Shown here piece by piece: positions 9,886 through 16,464 of a stretch of DNA of 28,902 nt (its first letter is position 1; every line of letters begins with the position of its first letter). Below the pieces are notes generated by a model, which was not told the origin of the DNA, made no database searches, and was given only the letters and a program-made list of their open reading frames with translations. The translations under genes and the position numbers were made by a program. The stretch comes from Candidatus Blautia equi (GTDB lineage: Bacteria > Bacillota > Clostridia > Lachnospirales > Lachnospiraceae), in assembly GCA_018064695.1 (NCBI GenBank), contig JAGHUU010000111.1, positions 1 through 28,902 on the forward strand. The letters run 5' to 3'.

Positions 9886-9920
9886 AAAGCAGGCAGCAGG
9901 AATCTTATCTTCAGAATCCA

Positions 9921-10150
9921 TTACAAGATATGATTACAGCATTTATGACATGAAGTATAAGTTCTTTGACGGAGATAGATATGAGACAAACTATTCCTTA
10001 CTCCCTGTTGCTATGGATATCGTCCAAGAGTTTCGCGAGCCTGTGTACAATACGTAAACAGCTACTTATGAGAAAACCCATGTACAGCGGGGAAATTGAC
10101 CTGAACAGCGGTATGATCGATGTAGCATCAGATTCAGGGGATGAGAATTA
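9921..10150 (+). pseudogene. Unassigned coding-like remnant in the 9886-10306 gap
   Basis: The 421 bases after pepV contain no intact gene. One frame reads like genuine protein (RYDYSIYDMKYKFFDGDRYE, then TNYSLLPVAMDIVQEF) up to a stop at 10057. Another frame then continues with MRKPMYSGEIDLNSGMIDV to a stop at 10151. This looks like a decayed gene end with a frame change, but I do not recognise the family. No ribosome binding site or start can be assigned. Both segments could be chance. Confidence 0.3.
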
Positions 10151-10175
10151 AAAATTAGCTTTCTAAAGTAACAAT

Positions 10176-10236
10176 AAAGGGTATCTATAGTTATAGGTGG
10201 CAACAAGGTCACCTTATAGCTATATAGATACCCTTT
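10176..10236. repeat. 61-bp imperfect inverted repeat
   Basis: The outer arms AAAGGGTATCTATA (10176-10189) and TATAGATACCCTTT (10223-10236) are perfect 14-bp complements. Pairing continues imperfectly inward (GTTATA-GGTG against CACC-TTATAGC) around a loop of about 10 nt. It could be a terminator or a short palindromic mobile repeat. The T-run beside it is poor for a terminator. Confidence 0.65.
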
Positions 10237-10306
10237 GATTTCATAGATATTTCAGCTAATATGATAGAATCCAAAGTTTAGTGTAATCTGAATTTAGTAG
10301 GATTAG

Positions 10307-10639
10307 TTAGTAGGGTAAAGTGGTTTTATAAGTAAGATGTTCTATATGGATGAATTTCTCATGATATTCTGGGAACTGATCGGCCGTCAAATCAATAATA
10401 ATCCCATCAACTTCCAACCAAGTATGCCAGCTATTATTCACTGGATTATCATCATAATAAGAGCCATCGACTCTTATAGTTTTAATTCGGAATGTCACCC
10501 ATAAATGATGCGCAAACAAATCTGTGGCATCATCGCAACATCCTCTTGGGAATCCAGACATCCGATCTCGGAAAGAAAATAATCTAGTATCACAAAGCAT
10601 ATGACTTCCTGATGGATATAGAAAGAAAAAATCAGGCAA
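10307..10639 (-). pseudogene. Truncated transglutaminase-like (Cys-His-Asp) protein
   Basis: The 110-codon frame ends in a recognisable core. It has a nucleophile-like Cys in GFPRGCCDDATDL, then SWHTWLEVDGIIIDLTADQF, where H and D would complete a transglutaminase/cysteine-protease-like triad. Family members normally have several dozen more residues before the FPRGCC motif. Here the frame opens only at TTG (10639), without a ribosome binding site, directly at the edge of hairpin 10638-10674; the first ATG is 14 codons in. The 5' part therefore looks lost, and this is probably a remnant. If translation began at an internal ATG, a short protein keeping all three candidate catalytic residues would still be possible. 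Base composition is AT-rich like the neighbouring ATPase gene, as expected of an acquired patch. Confidence 0.55.
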
Positions 10640-10674
10640 GCTGAGTTTCCCGGTAAATACCGGAGGTTCAGCTT
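10638..10674. repeat. Hairpin A of a pair flanking the ATPase gene
   Basis: Outer arms AAGCTGA (10638-10644) and TCAGCTT (10668-10674) enclose an inner stem CCGGTA (10650-10655) and TACCGG (10658-10663). T-rich sequence follows on both strands, so it can act as a bidirectional terminator. It resembles the hairpin at 12384-12425 in sequence and fold. Confidence 0.8.
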
Positions 10675-10775
10675 TTATTTATTGAAAAGCCAAAAATAAA
10701 ACGGACTAATAGACGAGAACTCTTCTTTATGTTAAGATGAATGAATCAGATGTTAGTGTTTGGAGTGATGAAAAA

Positions 10776-12338
10776 ATGTTTTGCTTGAATACAACTGCAC
10801 CGTATGATTCCTTTAAAATGGAATTGAACGATGAAATATATGTGGATAAAACAGAAATGATTGCCGATATTTCCAGACAAATTGGAAAAGGACGCCGTTT
10901 TATATGTATTACAAAACCACGCCGTTTTGGAAAAAGTGTAAATGCGAATATGCTTGCAGCATACTACTCTAAAGGAGTGGACAGTCATTCTTTATTCGAA
11001 CATTGCAGCATATCCGGACAGCCGGATTATGAAACACATTTGAACAAACATAATGTAATTACTCTTTCACTGAACCAGATGCCTGAAACCTGTAATAGTT
11101 TTCAGGAATTCAGGGATTATGTTGTGAAACTGCTTCGCTACGATCTTTGCATGGCTTTTCCTGCTTTAAATGATCTTCCGTTTGATAATGTCCGCGATCT
11201 GCTGATTGCTTCCGGGGAAAAATATATTTTTATTCTGGATGAATGGGATTCTATTTTCTATAAAGATTTTATGACGGAAGCCGACAATGAACGGTATCTT
11301 CGTTTTCTGGAAAATCTGCTGAAAAATCAATCTTATGTGGAACTGGCTTATATGACAGGAGTTCTTCCGATTGCCAAATATTCCAGTGGAAGCGCATTAA
11401 ATATGTTTGAAGAGTACAGTTTTCTTGATGATGACCTCTATGACCGATACTTTGGTTTTACCAGTAATGAAGTCATGAAATTATGTGAGCGCTATGAAAA
11501 ACCGACTTTTGAAGAGATTAAATTCTGGTATGATGGTTATTATATGACCAATGGAGAACCTCTTTTTAATCCAAGGAGCGTGAACAGTGCTTTAGCCAGA
11601 GGGAGATGCCGAAATTACTGGACAGAAACGGGTCCTATGACAGAGATTGAGGACTGTATCAAAAATAATATTGATGCTGTACGTGAAGATTTGGTTCAAT
11701 TGGTATCCGGAAACTCTATAGAAATTAAATTAAGTGGATACAGTGCCGCAAACCTTTCTCTTGAAAGCAGAGACGAAATTCTTTCTGCAATGGTTGTGTT
11801 TGGCTTTTTATCTTATCATGATCAGATTCTTCGTATTCCGAATCATGAATTGATGGAAAAATTCCAACGGGTTCTGGCTATCAAAGGAATGGGAAAGGTA
11901 AAACAGATCGTAGATCGGTCCGAAGAGCTTTTGAAAGCGACCATCGCAATGGATGCGAAGAAAGTGGCTTCAGTAATGGAAGATATTCATGATACGGAAG
12001 TTCCTTTCCTGCAATATAATGATGAAAATTCTCTTTCCTGTGTAATCACTTTAGCTTATCTGGCTGCCAGAGATTATTATGCAGTAACCAGAGAAGAAAA
12101 AAGCGGAAAAGGATTTTGTGATTATTTATTTATCCCTTATAAGAAAGACCGGCCGGCTATTATTCTGGAATTGAAATATGGAAAAACCGCTGAAGATGCA
12201 ATCAGCCAGATAAAAAAGAAAAATTATGTACAGCGTGTTAAAGATATAAAAGAAGTCTTATTTGTCGGTATCAATTATAACAAAGAAGATAAATGTCATG
12301 AATGTATCATTGAAAAATACATGCCCGGACTGATGTAA
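10776..12338 (+). CDS. AAA-ATPase-like protein with C-terminal PD-(D/E)XK nuclease-like domain
   Basis: This 520-residue protein belongs to the AAA-ATPase_like/PDDEXK_9 architecture common in gut Firmicutes and Bacteroidetes. The P-loop is TKPRRFGKS near residue 60 and the Walker B-like segment is YIFILDEWD. The C-terminal nuclease-like motif runs from CDYLFIP to AIILELKYGK, giving the D...E-x-K pattern. The function of the family is not established; roles in mobile DNA or defence have been proposed. I chose ATG 10776 because GGAG lies 10 bases upstream and family members start close to NTTAPYDSFK; ATG 10737 has no ribosome binding site. A candidate promoter is TTGAAA (10682), 17 bases, ACTAAT (10705). 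The gene is visibly more AT-rich than its neighbours and is bracketed by two related hairpins, which suggests acquisition. Confidence 0.85.
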   Translation: MFCLNTTAPYDSFKMELNDEIYVDKTEMIADISRQIGKGRRFICITKPRRFGKSVNANMLAAYYSKGVDSHSLFEHCSISGQPDYETHLNKHNVITLSLNQMPETCNSFQEFRDYVVKLLRYDLCMAFPALNDLPFDNVRDLLIASGEKYIFILDEWDSIFYKDFMTEADNERYLRFLENLLKNQSYVELAYMTGVLPIAKYSSGSALNMFEEYSFLDDDLYDRYFGFTSNEVMKLCERYEKPTFEEIKFWYDGYYMTNGEPLFNPRSVNSALARGRCRNYWTETGPMTEIEDCIKNNIDAVREDLVQLVSGNSIEIKLSGYSAANLSLESRDEILSAMVVFGFLSYHDQILRIPNHELMEKFQRVLAIKGMGKVKQIVDRSEELLKATIAMDAKKVASVMEDIHDTEVPFLQYNDENSLSCVITLAYLAARDYYAVTREEKSGKGFCDYLFIPYKKDRPAIILELKYGKTAEDAISQIKKKNYVQRVKDIKEVLFVGINYNKEDKCHECIIEKYMPGLM

Positions 12339-12383
12339 AAGCAGAAAAACATCAACTGCTTCCTATAGGTTACTCTAAAAAAT

Positions 12384-12425
12384 AAAGGCTGAATCTCCTG
12401 GTAAGGACCAGAGGGTTCAGCCTTT
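12384..12425. terminator. Hairpin B: terminator shared by the ATPase gene and the EFR1-type gene
   Basis: Outer arms AAAGGCTGAA (12384-12393) and TTCAGCCTTT (12416-12425) enclose inner CTGGT (12398-12402) and ACCAG (12407-12411). T-runs on both sides make it usable in both directions between these convergent genes. It is related to hairpin 10638-10674. Confidence 0.85.
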
Positions 12426-12437
12426 TTGCAGAATATT

Positions 12438-13193
12438 TTATTTCCAGGTCTCCTCCGGACAGTGGTAGCGGCGTTTGCCGTAGCTCATGCCGCACTCTAT
12501 GGCAGAGCGTGGACATTCGTTGAGGCAGGCCATGCATTGTGTACATTTATGGTTCCACTGTGGATAACCTTCATCCACCTTAATGTTGTTCAGTGGACAA
12601 ACCTGCGCACATTTGCCGCAGCCGATACAGTCCTCTGTGACATAAAACTTCTTATCATTGACAAGCATTGTGTAGAAGAGTGCGTTCACAGGACCGCTCT
12701 GCGCTTTTCCAAGCAGGGAAACGGTCTCCTTATGGAATGGCAGACCACTTTTGATCAAAGAAGCAGCTTCCTCGATCACTGGCTCCGCGCGCATAACTGT
12801 GGCGATGGCTTCCGGTTCCTCCGGTACAGAAAACATGACCAGATAATTTTCCGGCATAACCACCTGCTGGGTGCCCATATACTGGAAGTTTTTCTTCTTG
12901 CAGAGGGCCTCGGCATAATTGCCTGCACCTCCTATGGAACCTCCGCAGGTCAGAACAAAGTACGCGTTCTGGTTTCCGGAAAAAGTAACTCTCTCGATCC
13001 ACTGCTCCACCAGACGGGGCATACGCCATGCATAGGTAGGCGCAACAAAGACCAGAGGACGGTCAGAATACACTTTTTTCAGACTCTTCTCCTTCAGTCT
13101 GTCGTTGATGGACAGAAGCGTATCATCCAGCTGCTCTGCCAGTTTCTTAGCCACAAATTCACTGTTTCCGGTTCCGGAAAAATATAAGATCAT
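12438..13193 (-). CDS. EFR1-type flavodoxin-fold protein with two 4Fe-4S clusters
   Basis: This 251-residue protein joins a flavodoxin-like N-terminus (YFSGTGNSEFVAKKLAE, the FMN phosphate loop) to a bacterial ferredoxin domain. That domain has two CxxCxxCxxxC(P) clusters, at C189/192/195/199 and C217/220/223/227. EFR1-type proteins are presumed cytoplasmic electron carriers or oxidoreductases in anaerobes; partners are unknown. AAGGAGGT at 13208-13201 places the start at ATG 13193, seven bases downstream, rather than the in-frame codon at 13262. It is transcribed in the same direction as copA but after copA's own terminator, so it is probably a separate unit. No metal-resistance role is implied by position alone. 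Confidence 0.9.
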   Translation of the reverse strand: MILYFSGTGNSEFVAKKLAEQLDDTLLSINDRLKEKSLKKVYSDRPLVFVAPTYAWRMPRLVEQWIERVTFSGNQNAYFVLTCGGSIGGAGNYAEALCKKKNFQYMGTQQVVMPENYLVMFSVPEEPEAIATVMRAEPVIEEAASLIKSGLPFHKETVSLLGKAQSGPVNALFYTMLVNDKKFYVTEDCIGCGKCAQVCPLNNIKVDEGYPQWNHKCTQCMACLNECPRSAIECGMSYGKRRYHCPEETWK

Positions 13194-13296
13194 AAAGGAT
13201 ACCTCCTTAAACACATACTTAACAGATAAAGCCATTATAATCAATTCAACCAATGGAATCAAGATATCTGACCCACCGGGGAAAAACTTCAGAAAA

Positions 13297-13325
13297 AAAG
13301 CAGGCGGGTCGCCCCTGCCTGCTTT
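13297..13325 (-). terminator. Terminator of csoR-copA
   Basis: Arms AAAGCAGGC (13297-13305) and GCCTGCTTT (13317-13325) pair around GGG-TCG-CCC. On the minus strand the hairpin runs into a seven-T tract (13299-13293). It lies 15 bases past the copA stop. Confidence 0.9.
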
Positions 13326-13339
13326 CTCCTGAGGAATAC

Positions 13340-13549
13340 TTACTGAATAGAAGTAACAGGATAATCCTGTGCCTCAACTGCGCTCTTCAGTACTGCGTCA
13401 GCAACGTCTGCGCTGAGAGTAACAACAGCGGTGCCTTCCTGATGACTTACAACAGCCTCGGTTACGCCCTCAATAGCCTCAAGAGTTTTCTTCACTCTTG
13501 CCTCGCAATGTCCGCACATCATACCTTCGATCTTCATTGTCTTAGTCAT
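13340..13549 (-). CDS. Possible internal CopZ-sized copper chaperone in the copA frame
   Basis: Inside copA, the minus strand reads AAAGGAG (ending at 13559), nine bases, then ATG at 13549-13547. Translation from there gives exactly 69 residues with an HMA fold start (MKIEGMMCGHCEARVKK). That is the size and metal motif of free CopZ chaperones, which hand Cu(I) to CopA. It would be made from the same csoR-copA message in addition to the fused form. The ribosome binding site falls in a lysine-rich linker where AAA/AAG/GAG codons occur anyway, so coincidence is possible. Evidence is from sequence only. Confidence 0.45.
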   Translation of the reverse strand: MTKTMKIEGMMCGHCEARVKKTLEAIEGVTEAVVSHQEGTAVVTLSADVADAVLKSAVEAQDYPVTSIQ

Positions 13550-15865
13550 AGTCTTGTTCTCCTTTTTTTCTTTAGATTTGATCTTTTTATCTCTACCCGC
13601 ATCATGGACCTTAAAAAGATTCAGACGCAGAGCATTGGTAACAACACAAAAACTGGAAAGGCTCATGGCAGCCGCTCCGAACATAGGATTCAGTTCCCAT
13701 CCGAACAGGTGAATAAACGCACCTGCTGCCAGCGGAATGCCGATCACATTATAAAAGAATGCCCAGAAGAGGTTCTCATGAATATTGGTGAGGGTTGCCC
13801 TGCTGAGACGAATGGCAGCCGGAACATCCAGAAGCTGGCTCTTCATGAGTACCACATCTGCCGCATCAATAGCAATATCTGTACCTGCTCCAATGGCAAT
13901 ACCAATATCCGCACGGGTCAGTGCAGGCGCGTCGTTGATACCGTCGCCTACCATGGCAACCTTGCCCTGACCTTTAAGAGAACGGATGACGCTCTCCTTG
14001 CCGTCAGGCAGAACCCCTGCGATCACCTCATCCACACCGGCCTGCGCTCCAATAGCTTTAGCAGTCCGCTCGTTATCACCGGTGAGCATGACCACGCGGA
14101 TGCCCATATTCTGAAGCTCTTTAATTGCCTGAGCGCTGTCGCTCTTCATAACATCCGCCACAGCAATAATGCCAAGCAGTTCTCCGTTCTTTGCAAAAAA
14201 CAGAGGCGTCTTACCCTGTTCAGCCAGCCCTTCCGCCTGCTTCATAATGCCTGCGGGAACAGAAGTGATACTCTCAATAAACCTGCGGTTTCCGCCGCAA
14301 AGGGTTTCTCCATTTAAAATCGCTTTAAGTCCGTTGCCCGGCAGCGCCTGGAAATCTTCCACTGCATAAGAGGAAAGATTTTTTTCTTCCGCATATCTCA
14401 GAATTGCTCTTGCCAGAGGATGCTCACTTTTCTGTTCCAGGGCGTTGGCATACCCCAGAAGGGTATCCGCATCCACACCATCTGCAGGAAGAATATCCGT
14501 GACACGCGGGTCTCCGTTCGTGATGGTACCGGTCTTATCCAGTGCCACGATCTCCACCTTGCCGGTCTCCTCCAGGGAAACCGCTGTCTTAAACATAATA
14601 CCACTCTTTGCACCTACTCCATTGCCAACCATGATCGCTACAGGGGTAGCAAGACCGAGGGCACATGGACAGCTGATGACAAGAACAGAAATACCACGGG
14701 CCAGTGCATAACCAAAGGGCTGTCCAACCAGAAGCCAGATGAGGGTGGTGATCACAGCGATGGTAATGACAGCGGGAACAAAAACACCGGAAACGCGGTC
14801 TGCAATCTTGGCGATAGGCGCCTTTGTGGCTGCCGCATCGCTGACCATCTGAATGATCTGAGCCAGAGTAGTGTCTTCGCCGACTCTGGTGGCTTCACAT
14901 TTTAAGAAACCGGATTGATTTAAGGTGGCAGCGGAGACCTGATCTCCGGCAGCTTTATCCACAGGGATGCTCTCTCCTGTGAGGGCTGCCTCATTTACCG
15001 CACTGTTTCCTTCCACAACACGGCCGTCCACCGGAATATTTTCGCCCGGACGAACCACAAAGACGTCACCGACCATTACTTCATCAATGGAGACCTCTGT
15101 CTCTACGCCGCCGCGAAGCAGAATGGCAGTTTTGGGTGCCAGCTTCATAAGGCTCTTCAATGCATCGGTGGTTTTTCCCTTGGAGTGTGCCTCCAGCATC
15201 TTTCCAACAGTGATAAGGGTGAGGATCATAGCTGCGGATTCAAAGTAAAACTCGTGCATGTAATGCATAACGGCATCCATATCCCCATTCACCTGAGCTC
15301 CCGTCATGGCAAAGAGGGCGTAGGTGCTGTAAAGGAAGGAAACGCCGGCGCCAAGAGCTACCAGGGTATCCATGTTAGGAGAACGATGGATCAGGCCTTT
15401 AAATCCGCTGATGAAGAACTTCTGGTTGATCACCATAACGATGGCTGTGAGCAGAAGCTGCAGCAGTCCCATTGCTACATGATTCCCCTGAAAGAAGGCC
15501 GGAATTGGCCAGTTCCACATCATGTGTCCCATGGAGAAATACATGAGGACAAGGAGAAATCCCAGAGAGCTGAAGAGGCGCTTTTTTAACTTGGGCGTTT
15601 CATGATCTTTAAGAGCTTCCTCCTGCTCTGCGTAATTCACGCTTTTTTTCTGTTCGGAACTGCCGGAATTTTTAAGCGAGGCGCCATAGCCGGCATCCTC
15701 CACCGCGCGAATGATCTCGGCAGGTGCTGCGCTTCCCTCCACACCCATGGAGTTGGTGAGAAGGCTGACCGAGCAGGAAGAGACTCCCTCTATCCTGGAA
15801 ACCGCTTTTTCCACCCGGCTCTGGCACGCAGCACAGGTCATTCCTGTTACTGTATACTGTATCAT
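13340..15865 (-). CDS. copA: Copper-exporting P1B-type ATPase with N- and C-terminal HMA domains
   Basis: This 841-residue inner-membrane pump exports Cu(I) at the cost of ATP. An N-terminal HMA domain (GMTCAAC, C11/C14) is followed by the membrane domain, TGES (296-299), the transport CPC motif (399-401), DKTGT with phosphorylated D443, SEHP with H482 and GDGINDAP (640-647). The last helices carry the third-site YN and MxxSS residues. After a lysine-rich linker (about 755-772), a second HMA domain follows (GMMCGHC, residues 773-841). The start is 15 bases after csoR, with AAAGGAT upstream, so both form one operon controlled by CsoR. The C-terminal domain has its own ribosome binding site and ATG and may also be made separately. 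Silver export by the same pump is possible. Confidence 0.97.
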   Translation of the reverse strand: MIQYTVTGMTCAACQSRVEKAVSRIEGVSSCSVSLLTNSMGVEGSAAPAEIIRAVEDAGYGASLKNSGSSEQKKSVNYAEQEEALKDHETPKLKKRLFSSLGFLLVLMYFSMGHMMWNWPIPAFFQGNHVAMGLLQLLLTAIVMVINQKFFISGFKGLIHRSPNMDTLVALGAGVSFLYSTYALFAMTGAQVNGDMDAVMHYMHEFYFESAAMILTLITVGKMLEAHSKGKTTDALKSLMKLAPKTAILLRGGVETEVSIDEVMVGDVFVVRPGENIPVDGRVVEGNSAVNEAALTGESIPVDKAAGDQVSAATLNQSGFLKCEATRVGEDTTLAQIIQMVSDAAATKAPIAKIADRVSGVFVPAVITIAVITTLIWLLVGQPFGYALARGISVLVISCPCALGLATPVAIMVGNGVGAKSGIMFKTAVSLEETGKVEIVALDKTGTITNGDPRVTDILPADGVDADTLLGYANALEQKSEHPLARAILRYAEEKNLSSYAVEDFQALPGNGLKAILNGETLCGGNRRFIESITSVPAGIMKQAEGLAEQGKTPLFFAKNGELLGIIAVADVMKSDSAQAIKELQNMGIRVVMLTGDNERTAKAIGAQAGVDEVIAGVLPDGKESVIRSLKGQGKVAMVGDGINDAPALTRADIGIAIGAGTDIAIDAADVVLMKSQLLDVPAAIRLSRATLTNIHENLFWAFFYNVIGIPLAAGAFIHLFGWELNPMFGAAAMSLSSFCVVTNALRLNLFKVHDAGRDKKIKSKEKKENKTMTKTMKIEGMMCGHCEARVKKTLEAIEGVTEAVVSHQEGTAVVTLSADVADAVLKSAVEAQDYPVTSIQ
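13542..13568 (-). other. Candidate -1 frameshift site at the copA/HMA junction
   Basis: The minus strand carries A_AAA_AAG (13568-13562), phased exactly on copA codons K767-K768. This is the slippery heptamer known from dnaX. A -1 slip would add G-E-Q-D-Y-D and stop at TAA (13544-13542), which overlaps the internal ATG ACT AAG. The product would be CopA without its C-terminal HMA domain. No strong downstream hairpin was seen, so activity is uncertain. Confidence 0.35.
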
Positions 15866-15880
15866 TCTGATATCCTTTCT

Positions 15881-16189
15881 TTATTTCATAAGCTTCTGGA
15901 GAACTGTTACCAGCTCATCCACGGTGTCATCCTTTCCGTCACGGATGTCCTGTGTTACACAGGTTTTGATGTGATTGGCAAGAAGCACCTTATTAAAACT
16001 GTTCAGTGCTGCGTTGATGGCCGCCACCTGAACCAGAATGTCGGTACAGTAGGCATCTTTTTCCACCATGCCTTTAATTCCGCGCACCTGCCCCTCAATT
16101 CTGCTGAGACGGTTTAGGAGATCCTTATATTCCTTCTCAGAACGTTCTTTGGTTTTATGACAACAGCAGCATTCTTTATTTTCTTCCAT
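15881..16189 (-). CDS. csoR: CsoR-type copper-sensing repressor
   Basis: This 102-residue all-helical repressor has the Cu(I) site residues of CsoR in place: C48 (DAYCTD), H73 and C77 (NHIKTC). CsoR binds DNA without copper and releases it on binding Cu(I), switching on copA. The start at ATG 16189 is preceded by AAGGCGG eight bases upstream; the frame is open further upstream but through promoter DNA. The N-terminus has an unusual run, ECCCCHK, ahead of the canonical fold, possibly extra metal ligands. It is the first gene of the csoR-copA operon, and a palindrome resembling a CsoR operator lies in its own promoter. Confidence 0.95.
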   Translation of the reverse strand: MEENKECCCCHKTKERSEKEYKDLLNRLSRIEGQVRGIKGMVEKDAYCTDILVQVAAINAALNSFNKVLLANHIKTCVTQDIRDGKDDTVDELVTVLQKLMK

Positions 16190-16240
16190 AACGATATCCG
16201 CCTTCGTTATTATTTTGATTCGAAGCCTTGCTTCTCTTTT

Positions 16241-16269
16241 AATATATACCCCCATGGGGTATATGTCAA
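16241..16269 (-). promoter_or_regulatory. csoR-copA promoter with CsoR-like operator
   Basis: On the minus strand TTGACA (16269-16264) and TATATT (16246-16241) are exactly 17 bases apart. The spacer region holds an inverted repeat: plus-strand arms ATATACCCC (16244-16252) and GGGGTATAT (16256-16264) around CAT. G/C tracts flanked by TATA match the general form of CsoR operators. A repressor bound here would block RNA polymerase, giving copper-inducible autoregulation. Confidence 0.88.
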
Positions 16270-16345
16270 TAAAAACAATATAGATTCGTGTTATAAAATG
16301 TATTAAAAATAGAAATGAAATAGTAGCACTAACTTTTCTGAAATA

Positions 16346-16374
16346 TTGATGCAAAAATAAATAAGTGCTATAAT
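16346..16374 (+). promoter_or_regulatory. Promoter of the SDR gene
   Basis: TTGATG (16346-16351), 17 bases, then a consensus TATAAT (16369-16374). Transcription should begin near 16381, about 85 bases before the SDR start codon and just before a terminator-like hairpin. Confidence 0.8.
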
Positions 16375-16391
16375 TGATACATCCAAGGGAA

Positions 16392-16417
16392 GCCTGCCGT
16401 CCATAGCAGGCATTTTT
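16392..16417 (+). terminator. Leader terminator (possible attenuator) before the SDR gene
   Basis: GCCTGC (16392-16397) and GCAGGC (16406-16411) form a GC-rich stem with an 8-nt loop, followed by ATTTTTT. It starts only about 11 bases after the predicted transcription start and 53 bases before the SDR start codon. In this position it should reduce transcription unless bypassed. No obvious anti-terminator pairing partner was identified. Confidence 0.7.
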
Positions 16418-16464
16418 TCGGAAACCCAAAGTAAAATCCCAATTGCAGAAGGAGAAACATTACT

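Noticed and set aside
10776..12338. Anti-phage defence island around the AAA-ATPase gene
   Set aside because: No recognised defence partner such as a restriction, CRISPR, Abi or retron gene is nearby. One orphan ATPase with a nuclease-like domain is not enough to claim a system.
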